Shown here piece by piece: positions 7,877 through 15,049 of a DNA stretch of 64,000 nt (within the stretch, counting starts at the first letter, position 1; every line of letters starts with the position of its first letter). Source of the DNA: Hymenobacter nitidus (lineage in GTDB: Bacteria; Bacteroidota; Bacteroidia; Cytophagales; Hymenobacteraceae); NCBI RefSeq assembly GCF_020447315.1, contig NZ_JAJADQ010000001.1:186001-250000 (forward strand), written 5' to 3'. Position numbers and translations under genes: made by a program. Under the pieces are notes generated by a model. It worked only from the letters and a program-made list of their open reading frames with translations, did no database searches and had not been told where the DNA came from.

Positions 7877-8605
7877 TTATTTACGGTCCAGAGCCGACAG
7901 ACGGTCACGACGCTTCTGCAGCTGCACCTTGCGCAGCTCCATTTGCTGACCCGTGGTGATGAGCTTCACCGAGTCTTCGCGGGCTTTTAGCGCGTTGCTG
8001 ATGTTGGTTTGCTTCAGGGCTTCGATGCGGGCCAGGTTGCTGGTGGTGTTGGCTTCCAGCGTGGTGATTTCCTTTTGCAGGCGCTCCTTCTCCTTTTCCG
8101 CTTCCTTGAGCTGCTTTTCCGCTTCGGCAATCTTTTCCTTGTAAGCCTTGATGCGGGCCGCACCGGCAAAGCTCTGGGTCATGCTGCGCAGGGCGGCAAA
8201 TTCGGTGGGCGTTTTGTCCGGATTCAGAAAGGTATCGGCGCCGAAAGCGGCAAAAACCGACAGCTCCGACGTGGTATCCGAGGGCGAGGTGACCATGGAG
8301 TAGAAGTCGATGAGCTTGCCCGACACGCTGGACGCGGGCGTCTGCTTGGCCATCAGCACGTCCTTTTTGCCCACGCCGAACACGCCGTCCCCTTTCAGCC
8401 GGATGTTGTAGGTATCCTTCAGCCAGGATTGCCAGAAGTCGCGGGTCCAGGCGGCGGTGCCTTCTACCTGCACTTTCACCGCGTCGCGCTCCTTCTTCTC
8501 GAAGTTGACGGTACTGGTACGGGCCTCGTAGAGCTGGGCGCTGGCCCGGGAAGCGGAGAAGCAGCAGAGGGAGGCCAGCAGAAAGGTGGAAACGAGAAAT
8601 TTCAT
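7877..8605 (-). CDS. Exported coiled-coil protein of unknown function
   Basis: The N-terminus MKFLVSTFLLASLCCFSASRASAQ is a signal peptide with cleavage after Ala-Gln. Residues about 25-150 form a compact domain with no family I recognise. Residues about 150-235 form a strongly charged coiled coil (EKIAEAEKQLKEAEKEKERLQKEI and similar heptads). A periplasmic location is likely. It lies 33 nt upstream of the SHOCT/NTF2-like membrane protein and 45 nt downstream of an 82-aa protein on the same strand. The coiled coil could pair with another envelope protein, but that is inference. Confidence 0.55.
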   Translation of the reverse strand: MKFLVSTFLLASLCCFSASRASAQLYEARTSTVNFEKKERDAVKVQVEGTAAWTRDFWQSWLKDTYNIRLKGDGVFGVGKKDVLMAKQTPASSVSGKLIDFYSMVTSPSDTTSELSVFAAFGADTFLNPDKTPTEFAALRSMTQSFAGAARIKAYKEKIAEAEKQLKEAEKEKERLQKEITTLEANTTSNLARIEALKQTNISNALKAREDSVKLITTGQQMELRKVQLQKRRDRLSALDRK

Positions 8606-8650
8606 GGTTGAAACAGGGTCAGGGAAACGATGGCCAGAGCGGCCGGCAGG

Positions 8651-8899
8651 TTAATAAATATCGTGCCGCTCGAAGGCGGCCTGCAAATCGTGGCGCATCT
8701 GGGTGAAGCGCAGTACAGCGGCGGCCACAAACTCCTCGTCGAGCAGGGCGCGCACGTCGTCTTCACTGGTCACGTCCATTTCACTCACCTTGTAGGTTTG
8801 CTCAAACGGGCCTTTTTCCAGCTTAATGAGGTATTTCCCGTTCCAGGAAAAGAGCGTGATTTTGGCATCCGGGTGCGGAATATCGGCGAGCTGGCGCAT
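8651..8899 (-). CDS. Conserved-looking small cytoplasmic protein (82 aa)
   Basis: I do not recognise the family. The sequence has regular alternating strands (AKITLFSWNGKYLIKLEKG) followed by an acidic helix (DEDDVRALLDEEFVAAAVLRF). There is no signal peptide or membrane segment. It is the first gene of the minus-strand operon that continues with the coiled-coil and SHOCT-type proteins. Confidence 0.6.
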   Translation of the reverse strand: MRQLADIPHPDAKITLFSWNGKYLIKLEKGPFEQTYKVSEMDVTSEDDVRALLDEEFVAAAVLRFTQMRHDLQAAFERHDIY

Positions 8900-9055
8900 G
8901 GGGGCAAAAGTTGGCGGGAATTGATGGGGCGAAGATATGCTTCTGCCCGCAACTCCACTTGGCCCAAGCTCGACATAACACCTCTGAAATGGGCGCGTAC
9001 AAGGTTTTGAGTAATCGAACTACTCTTCTCATTCCACCAAAACGACTTTTCAATC

Positions 9056-9244
9056 ATGCCAAGAGGAGACAAATCGGCCTACACCGACAAGCAGAAGCGG
9101 CAGGCTGAACATATCGAAGAAGGCTACGAAAAGCGCGGCCTGTCGGAAGACGAAGCCGAGCGCCGGGCCTGGGCTACCGTCAACAAGCAGGATGGCGGCG
9201 GCAAGCAAAGCGGCTCGGGCCGCAAGAAAGCCGACGACAAGTAA
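9056..9244 (+). CDS. Small highly charged protein of the 'plasmid stabilization'-like type (62 aa)
   Basis: The sequence runs MPRGDKSAYTDKQKRQAEHI, then a helix EEGYEKRGLSEDEAERRAWATVNKQDGGG and a Gly/Lys tail. Short proteins of this pattern are widespread in bacterial chromosomes and are often labelled plasmid stabilization protein without experimental support. It is all-helical, nucleic-acid-like in charge and cytoplasmic. It stands alone with its own terminator, and no toxin partner is adjacent. The function is unknown. Confidence 0.7.
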   Translation: MPRGDKSAYTDKQKRQAEHIEEGYEKRGLSEDEAERRAWATVNKQDGGGKQSGSGRKKADDK

Positions 9245-9270
9245 TCGGCTTTGCGCTTAACACCAGAACT

Positions 9271-9307
9271 AAAAAGAGGCCGTTCCTATTCAGGAACGGC
9301 CTCTTTT
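9271..9307. terminator. Bidirectional terminator
   Basis: A 15-16-bp perfect stem (AAAAGAGGCCGTTCCT with AGGAACGGCCTCTTTT, loop ATTC) has an A-run on one side and a T-run on the other. It lies between the convergent 62-aa gene and the YeiH-type gene. Confidence 0.9.
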
Positions 9308-9332
9308 GCATGTAGCAGCACTGAGCTAAAGC

Positions 9333-10358
9333 CTAACTGACCGTGTGCAGAATGGCGTAGAGCGAAGCTGCGGAAATGGTCAGCCAGAGCAGCACAGCCT
9401 GCACGAAGGGCCGCACGCCCACCGAGCGCAGCACCTGAGCCGAGAGGCCGGCCCCAATGAGAAACAGCGTTAGGGTAAGGCCAATTTTGGCCAGCTTCAC
9501 GGCCAGGGGCGCCACCGGCTGCAGAGCCGGCACGTAGGTGTTGAGCAGCATGGCCCCGATGAAGCCCAGGATGAAATAGGGCAGCTTGACTTTGGCGCCG
9601 GGCGTTTTGAACAGGAAAGCCGTACCCAGCGCTACGGGAATAATCCAGAGGGCGCGGGCCAGCTTCACGGTGGTGGCAATCTGCAGGGCCTGGTCGCCGT
9701 AGTGGCTGGCGGCGCCTACTACCGAGCTGGTATCGTGGATGGCAATGGCACACCAGAGGCCAAACTGGGTCTGGCTCATGTGCAGCGCGTGGCCCAGCTG
9801 CGGAAACACAAACAGGGCAATGGCATTCAGAATAAACACCGCGCCCAGTGCCACCGACATCTGCGACTCGTTGGCTTTGAGCACCGGGCCTACGGCCGCA
9901 ATGGCGCTGCCGCCGCAAATAGCTGTGCCGCTGGCAATGAGGTGGGAGGTTTTGGGGTCCAGCTTCAGCCAGCGCCCCACGAAGTAGCCCAGCGTGAGCG
10001 TGCCCGCAATGGAGGCAATGGTGAACAGGATTCCTTGCTGCCCGGCCTGCACGGCGGCGTGGGCATTCATGCTAAAGCCCAGCCCGATGACGGACCACTG
10101 CAGCAGCTTGCCCGTTAGGCGCCGGCTCTGGGCCTGAAACGGGTTGCCGATGACCAGAGCCACGACCAGGCCTAGTAGCAGGGCCAGCGGCGGAGAGCCC
10201 AGCGGCGACACGCACACGAGCAACGCCAGGGCAAAAAGCAGCCGCTGAGGCGTGAGCGACGGGAAAGCAGGTAGCGGGTGCCGCAGGAAAGCGGCAAAAG
10301 CGCTGTGCGCTGCTTCTGGGTGGGGCAGAAGCGGGGCGCGGTGGTGGGAAACCTTCAT
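9333..10358 (-). CDS. YeiH/UPF0324-family membrane transporter (putative sulfate or sulfonate-related exporter)
   Basis: A polytopic inner-membrane protein of 341 aa with about ten hydrophobic helices. The family block SHLIASGTAICGGSAIAAVGPVL (about residues 135-158) and the later AIAIHDTSSVVGAA are typical of this group. The first 40 residues are soluble and variable. Members are often next to LysR-type regulators, as here, and some have been linked to export of sulfur compounds; the substrate in this organism is not known. A promoter element and a perfect 9+9 palindrome lie just upstream. Confidence 0.85.
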   Translation of the reverse strand: MKVSHHRAPLLPHPEAAHSAFAAFLRHPLPAFPSLTPQRLLFALALLVCVSPLGSPPLALLLGLVVALVIGNPFQAQSRRLTGKLLQWSVIGLGFSMNAHAAVQAGQQGILFTIASIAGTLTLGYFVGRWLKLDPKTSHLIASGTAICGGSAIAAVGPVLKANESQMSVALGAVFILNAIALFVFPQLGHALHMSQTQFGLWCAIAIHDTSSVVGAASHYGDQALQIATTVKLARALWIIPVALGTAFLFKTPGAKVKLPYFILGFIGAMLLNTYVPALQPVAPLAVKLAKIGLTLTLFLIGAGLSAQVLRSVGVRPFVQAVLLWLTISAASLYAILHTVS

Positions 10359-10383
10359 GGGTGGGGCAGAGCAATAACTACCC

Positions 10384-10391
10384 CAAAAGTA
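10384..10391 (-). promoter_or_regulatory. -7 element of the YeiH-type gene
   Basis: The minus strand reads TACTTTTG (TAnnTTTG), 26 nt before the start codon and 19 nt from the palindrome at 10411. Confidence 0.6.
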
Positions 10392-10410
10392 CGCTACCCG
10401 GGCCCCGTTC

Positions 10411-10430
10411 GATAATCAAAATTGATTATC
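10411..10430. promoter_or_regulatory. Perfect inverted repeat, probable LysR-type operator
   Basis: GATAATCAA and TTGATTATC flank a 2-nt spacer. The repeat contains the LysR-type T-N11-A pattern and sits just upstream of the YeiH-type promoter, right after the stop of the LysR-type gene. It occupies about the -33 region, so binding could activate or block transcription. Confidence 0.65.
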
Positions 10431-10450
10431 GAGTATTACTTTAGGTTATA

Positions 10451-11353
10451 CTAGGGTTGACTGAAAGTCTGCTGCGCATAGAGCAAAAACCGCCGCGCGG
10501 GCACCGCCAAGGGCTGGCCCTGCAGCCAGACGGCCTCAAACTGCCGAGCCAAGGTGAGGTTCTGCACCGGCACAATTTCCAGCCGACCGGCCTCTATATC
10601 CTTTTTCAGGGCCTGCTTCGAGACAAAGCCCAGGCAGTCGGCCGCCGCCTCCAGGTACGACTTGATGGCCTCGGTATTATCCAGATACAAGGCCACGCGT
10701 AAATCGGACATCTTGATTTTGTGGGCCCGCAAGGCGAATTCCAGTACTTCCAGGGTACCAGAACCCCGCTCCCGCAGCACCAGCGGGTGGCGCAACGCCT
10801 CGTGGAGCGGCATGGGTGTAGCGGGTGGCCCCACCGGCGTGGCCCGGCGCACCGCTACCAGCTCATCATCCAGCAGAGGCTCGTAGTGCAGGTCGCGGTT
10901 CTTGACCTGGCCTTCCACGAAGCCCAGGTCGACGTGGCCGTAGAGCAGGGACTCGGCAATCTGCTCGGAGTTGCCGTTGTAGAGGGTCAGCTCAATGTTG
11001 GGGTAGCGGGCCTGGAACGCGGGCAGAATGGGTGGCAGCACGTACTGGGCCAGCGTGGTACTGGCGCCCAGCCGCAGGCGGCCCGCGGCCTCGGCGTGTA
11101 AGCCGTGGAGCTGGTCGGTGAGCTGCTGGTGCAGGGTTTCGACGGCGTCGGCGTGGGTCAGGAGCAGGCGGCCGGCTTCGGTGAGGCTCACGCGGTTGCC
11201 GCGCCGCTCAAACAAACGCTGGGCGTAGCTACGCTCCAGCTCCCGGATGTGCTTGGTAATGGCGGGCTGGGTGATGAACAGCTCCTGGGCCGCTTTGGTG
11301 AAGCTCAGGTGCCGGGCCACCGACTGAAAAACGCGAAGACGAAAATCGGGCAT
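10451..11353 (-). CDS. LysR-family transcriptional regulator
   Basis: The N-terminal winged helix (FRLRVFQSVARHLSFTKAAQELFITQPAITKHIRELE, about residues 4-40) is a textbook LysR domain. The remaining part to residue 300 is a periplasmic-binding-protein-like effector domain starting near residue 90. It lies on the same strand as the YeiH-type gene, 92 nt upstream of it, with an operator-like palindrome between them. The likely target is therefore the transporter. The effector is unknown, though a sulfur or nitrogen metabolite is plausible from family context. Confidence 0.93.
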   Translation of the reverse strand: MPDFRLRVFQSVARHLSFTKAAQELFITQPAITKHIRELERSYAQRLFERRGNRVSLTEAGRLLLTHADAVETLHQQLTDQLHGLHAEAAGRLRLGASTTLAQYVLPPILPAFQARYPNIELTLYNGNSEQIAESLLYGHVDLGFVEGQVKNRDLHYEPLLDDELVAVRRATPVGPPATPMPLHEALRHPLVLRERGSGTLEVLEFALRAHKIKMSDLRVALYLDNTEAIKSYLEAAADCLGFVSKQALKKDIEAGRLEIVPVQNLTLARQFEAVWLQGQPLAVPARRFLLYAQQTFSQP

Positions 11354-11409
11354 GGCTGCAAGGTAGGGCGGTTTTTGGTTGTTCGGTTTTGGTTAGTGGC
11401 CGGCATTCA

Positions 11410-11448
11410 GTTGTCGCCTATTATCCTGAGCAGGCTCAGGATGACAAC
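11410..11448. repeat. Interspersed palindromic element, copy 1
   Basis: ATCCTGAGC (11423-11431) and GCTCAGGAT (11434-11442) form the core; GTTGTC (11410-11415) and GACAAC (11443-11448) extend it, with a one-sided 7-nt bulge. It shares the TCCTG[AC]GC core with elements at 49040 and 55921. Confidence 0.6.
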
Positions 11449-11517
11449 CGTCTAACAACGAACAACTAGCCCCTACCAATTACCTTGCAGCACCAATTCC
11501 CATTTCCACGTTTCCCA

Positions 11518-13575
11518 ATGAGAAAACCTCTTCTTACCGCGCTGGCCCTGTTCCCGTTGGCTGCCGCGGCCCAACAAACCATGCTGACGCCGGAAAAGCT
11601 CTGGCAGCTGGGCCGCCTGGGCGAAATGCAGGTGTCGCCGGACCAGAAAACGGTGGCCTTCACCGTGACGCGCTACAGCCTGAATGACAACAAGGGCAGC
11701 GCCGATATTTACCTGGTACCCGTGGCCGGCGGCAGCGTGAAGCAGCTGACCAACACGCCCGCCGTGTCCGAAAACACTCTCAACTGGCGGCCCGACGGTA
11801 AGCTGACGTTCCTTTCAGGTGAAGGCGGCTCCGACCAGCTTTACGTTATCAACGCCGACGGCTCGGGTAAGCAGCAACTCAGCCAGTTTCCGGAGGAAGG
11901 CCTCAGCAACCTCAAATACGCGCCTAAGGGCAACTTTATTCTCTACACCCAGGATGTGAAGACGGGCAAAGAGGTGAAGGACTGGTACGCCGACCTGCCC
12001 AAAGCCGACGCCCGCATCATCGACGATCTGAACTACCGCCACTGGAACGTGTGGGACGACTACAAGGTGGCCCATGTGTTTTTCCAGCCCGTAGGGGCCG
12101 ATGGCAAGCCCACCGGCTACGGCAAGGACGCTATGGCCGGCGAGAAGTTTGACGCGCCCCTGCCCCCGCTGGCCGGCTCCGAGCAGCTGGCTTTTTCGCC
12201 CGACGGCTACACCCTGGCCTACACCTCGCGCAAGCTCACGGGCAAGGCCGAAGCCGAAAGCACCAACTCCGATATCTACCTCTACAGCATCCGGGAGGGA
12301 AAAACCGAGAACCTGAGCCTGGGCCTGGAGGGCTACGACGTGGAGCCGGTTTTCTCGCCCGACGGCACCAAAGTAGCCTGGCTGAGCATGGCCACGCCCG
12401 GCTTCGAGGCCGACCGCAACGGCATTGTGGTGTACGACTTCAAAACCAAGAAGCGCGAGGATATTACCAAGGGCTCGGAGCAGTCGGCGGCCAACGTGCG
12501 CTGGAGCGCCGACGGCAAGACCATCTACTTCGCCAGCGTCATTCAGGGTACCGACCAGATTTTCTCGGTGCCCAGCAAGGGCGGCAAAATCAAGCAGCTC
12601 ACCCAGGGTGCCCAGAACTATAACAGCTTCGAACTGGTGGGCAAAGACCAGGCAGTAGCCAACAAGACCACCATCAGCAGCCCCGCCGACCTGGTGCGCA
12701 TCGACTTGAAGACCGGCAAGGAAACCACGCTGACCTCCATCAACAAGGACGAGCTAGCCGGTTTGAAGATGGGCAAGGTGGAAAACCGCCGCGTGACGAC
12801 CACCGACGGCAAGCAGATGCAGGTCTACGTCATCTACCCGCCCGACTTTGACCCGAGCAAGAAATACCCCACGCTGCTTTACTGCCAGGGCGGCCCCCAG
12901 AGCCCGATTACTCAGAGCTTCAGCTACCGCTGGAACTTCCAGCTGATGGCTGCCAACGGCTATATCATCGTGGCGCCCAATCGACGCGGTTTGCCGGGCT
13001 TCGGCACCGAGTGGAACAACAGCATCTCGGGCGACTGGGGCGGGCAGCCCATCCGCGACTACCTCTCGGCCATCGACGAGGTGAGCAAGGAGCCGTTTGT
13101 GGACAAGGACCGGCGCGGCTGCGTAGGGGCTTCCTACGGCGGCTTTTCAGTGTATTACCTGGCGGGCCACCATCAGGGTCGTTTCAAGACCTTTATTGCC
13201 CACGCTGGCCTGTTCAACCTGACGAGCTGGTACCCCAGCACCGAGGAAATGTTCTTTGCCAAGCACGACATCGGGGCCGCGCCCTGGGAAATGCCGCAGC
13301 ACAAGAGCTATACCGAGTTTAATCCCCAGCAGTTCGTGGGCAAGTGGGACACGCCAATCCTGGTGATTCACGGCGGCAAGGACTTCCGCGTGCCGGAGGG
13401 CCAGGGCATGGAAGCCTTCGGCTCGGCCCAGCTGCGCGGCATTCCGAGCCGCTTTCTGTACTTCCCCAATGAGGGCCACTGGATTCAGAAGCCCCAGAAT
13501 GCGGTGCTCTGGAATCGGGTGTTCTTCGAGTGGCTGGGCCGCACGCTAAAGCCCGAAACGCAGGCCGCCAAATAG
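11518..13575 (+). CDS. Secreted S9-family prolyl oligopeptidase/dipeptidyl peptidase
   Basis: An exported serine peptidase that cleaves short peptides. The signal peptide is MRKPLLTALALFPLAAAAQ. Residues about 25-400 form a WD40-like beta-propeller with repeats such as AFSPDGYTLAY and VFSPDGTKVAW. The C-terminal alpha/beta-hydrolase domain carries the triad Ser539 in GASYGG, Asp622 in GGKDFRVP and His654 in EGHWI. It is 685 aa, usual for the family. The ATG at 11518 is chosen because it begins the signal peptide; the frame is open further upstream. It is monocistronic, with a terminator behind it. Confidence 0.93.
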   Translation: MRKPLLTALALFPLAAAAQQTMLTPEKLWQLGRLGEMQVSPDQKTVAFTVTRYSLNDNKGSADIYLVPVAGGSVKQLTNTPAVSENTLNWRPDGKLTFLSGEGGSDQLYVINADGSGKQQLSQFPEEGLSNLKYAPKGNFILYTQDVKTGKEVKDWYADLPKADARIIDDLNYRHWNVWDDYKVAHVFFQPVGADGKPTGYGKDAMAGEKFDAPLPPLAGSEQLAFSPDGYTLAYTSRKLTGKAEAESTNSDIYLYSIREGKTENLSLGLEGYDVEPVFSPDGTKVAWLSMATPGFEADRNGIVVYDFKTKKREDITKGSEQSAANVRWSADGKTIYFASVIQGTDQIFSVPSKGGKIKQLTQGAQNYNSFELVGKDQAVANKTTISSPADLVRIDLKTGKETTLTSINKDELAGLKMGKVENRRVTTTDGKQMQVYVIYPPDFDPSKKYPTLLYCQGGPQSPITQSFSYRWNFQLMAANGYIIVAPNRRGLPGFGTEWNNSISGDWGGQPIRDYLSAIDEVSKEPFVDKDRRGCVGASYGGFSVYYLAGHHQGRFKTFIAHAGLFNLTSWYPSTEEMFFAKHDIGAAPWEMPQHKSYTEFNPQQFVGKWDTPILVIHGGKDFRVPEGQGMEAFGSAQLRGIPSRFLYFPNEGHWIQKPQNAVLWNRVFFEWLGRTLKPETQAAK

Positions 13576-13597
13576 GCCCGATAGTTAATCTGCCGCG

Positions 13598-13630
13598 CAG
13601 GCCCTACTTTAGCCGGTAGGGCCTGTTTTG
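13598..13630 (+). terminator. Terminator of the S9 peptidase gene
   Basis: CAGGCCCTAC (13598-13607) pairs with GTAGGGCCTG (13616-13625) and is followed by TTTTG. Confidence 0.85.
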
Positions 13631-13692
13631 TGTTTGGGGCCCTGGTTTTAGAGCGTTATCTTATAGTCGTTTAGCCCATAACCCCACCAGCC

Positions 13693-14874
13693 ATGCGCGT
13701 TGTTCTACTATCTGCCCTTTTCCTGGGCTTGCTTGCTGCTCAGGCGAGCCATGCGCAGTCCCAGTTCCAGGTGCAGTCCCAGTTCCGGGCCCGGCTCTGG
13801 GAGCAAACCCAGTGGCAGGGCTACTCCCGGCCGCAACCCTCCCCTTCCCAGAGCGCCCGGCAGATCATGATGCAGCCCAGCATTCCGGTCGACTCCGATG
13901 GCTCCATCAAAACGGAGCCCGACTCGGCCACGCGCCACCTGTACGTCCGTAACAAGGTGCGCTCGGTACTGAAAATCCGCCTCGACCAGGACGGCAACGC
14001 CCAGGACACCGTCGAGTACCAGGCCGTGGACCGGCAGGGCCGCTGGCTGCAGGTGGGCACCAGCCGCACCAAGGTGCGGCGGCAGTGGAGCTACAACAAC
14101 CAGGGCCAGTGCACGGGGCTGGTCGAATACCCGTCGGCCACTCGGCCCTACACCGTTATCAACACTTACAACCCGGCCTTGCAGCGCGGGCAGCAGGAAG
14201 TACTCCTGGCAAACGGCACCCGCACCATTGTTAGCGAGAAGCAGCTGTACCGGAGCGCCGACACGGTGCTGACCGAAATCCGGGGGCAGGCCCTGACGGT
14301 GAGTCAGTACGTGTATCCGCAGTACTATCAGCGCAGCCTGCGCCTGGTGCCCCACCCCGACACGGTGCTGAGCATTACCTGCTTTTACAACGGGAATCAG
14401 CGACCGACCAGCTCGCAGGCCCACTACCTGATTCATCGGCGCGGCGCCCTGGTGGAAAGCGGTAATCTGACGCTGCCTGCCACGGCTAAAGCCCGCCCGA
14501 CCCGGCATTCAGTCGATATTCCCGCCTTTCCCAACCCGGAGCAAGCCCTGGCCACCCTGCGCCAGGGCGAGGCCCTGCACCCCCAGCGCCGCCACGACTA
14601 CGACCAGAAAAACCGGCTGGTTCGGCAGGAAATCACCACGCCGGTGGAGGTCGGGGCACAGCGGCATCTTATCCGGAACGTGGTGCATTACACCTACAAC
14701 TCCCTGGGGCAGCTTATTGGCCGGCAAGGCAGCCTGCGGGCCGGCTCGGCCCCGGCCCAAGCTGCTTATTCGGTGTTTTCGTACCTGCCCAGTGGGCTGC
14801 TCAAGGGTGAAACCACCGATGCCCGCAGCGCCAAGCCGGTTTTCTACCAGTATCAGTACGAATACTACGAGTAA
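13693..14874 (+). CDS. Exported protein of unknown function with YD-like tail
   Basis: A signal peptide (MRVVLLSALFLGLLAAQASHAQ) is followed by 370 residues without a domain I can name. The C-terminal half has patterns resembling YD/RHS-type strands (YDQKNRLVRQEI, YTYNSLGQLIGRQG, YQYQYEYYE), and the N-terminal half is rich in Gln, Arg and Ser. There is no lipobox or type IX sorting domain, so a periplasmic location is likely. It stands alone between the S9 peptidase and the 7TM-DISM kinase, with no shared promoter seen. Confidence 0.6.
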   Translation: MRVVLLSALFLGLLAAQASHAQSQFQVQSQFRARLWEQTQWQGYSRPQPSPSQSARQIMMQPSIPVDSDGSIKTEPDSATRHLYVRNKVRSVLKIRLDQDGNAQDTVEYQAVDRQGRWLQVGTSRTKVRRQWSYNNQGQCTGLVEYPSATRPYTVINTYNPALQRGQQEVLLANGTRTIVSEKQLYRSADTVLTEIRGQALTVSQYVYPQYYQRSLRLVPHPDTVLSITCFYNGNQRPTSSQAHYLIHRRGALVESGNLTLPATAKARPTRHSVDIPAFPNPEQALATLRQGEALHPQRRHDYDQKNRLVRQEITTPVEVGAQRHLIRNVVHYTYNSLGQLIGRQGSLRAGSAPAQAAYSVFSYLPSGLLKGETTDARSAKPVFYQYQYEYYE

Positions 14875-15049
14875 GGCCCCTTATCCGCGCTTGTTGCGTT
14901 CTTCCTAACCGGACGACATCCTTCTTCCAGCCCCACGCCAGTAGTGCCCGGGTAGGCGCCGGGTCACCTGCGGGCCGGCGCGGAGCTGTGCAACGCATTT
15001 GTCGTCAGGCAAGTACATAGCAGGTATTATAGAATTTAGCCAACCCCCA

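Noticed and set aside
11413-11517. Region before the S9 peptidase as the gene's true start (TTG at 11485)
   Set aside because: The signal peptide starts at ATG 11518, and extension would place residues before it.
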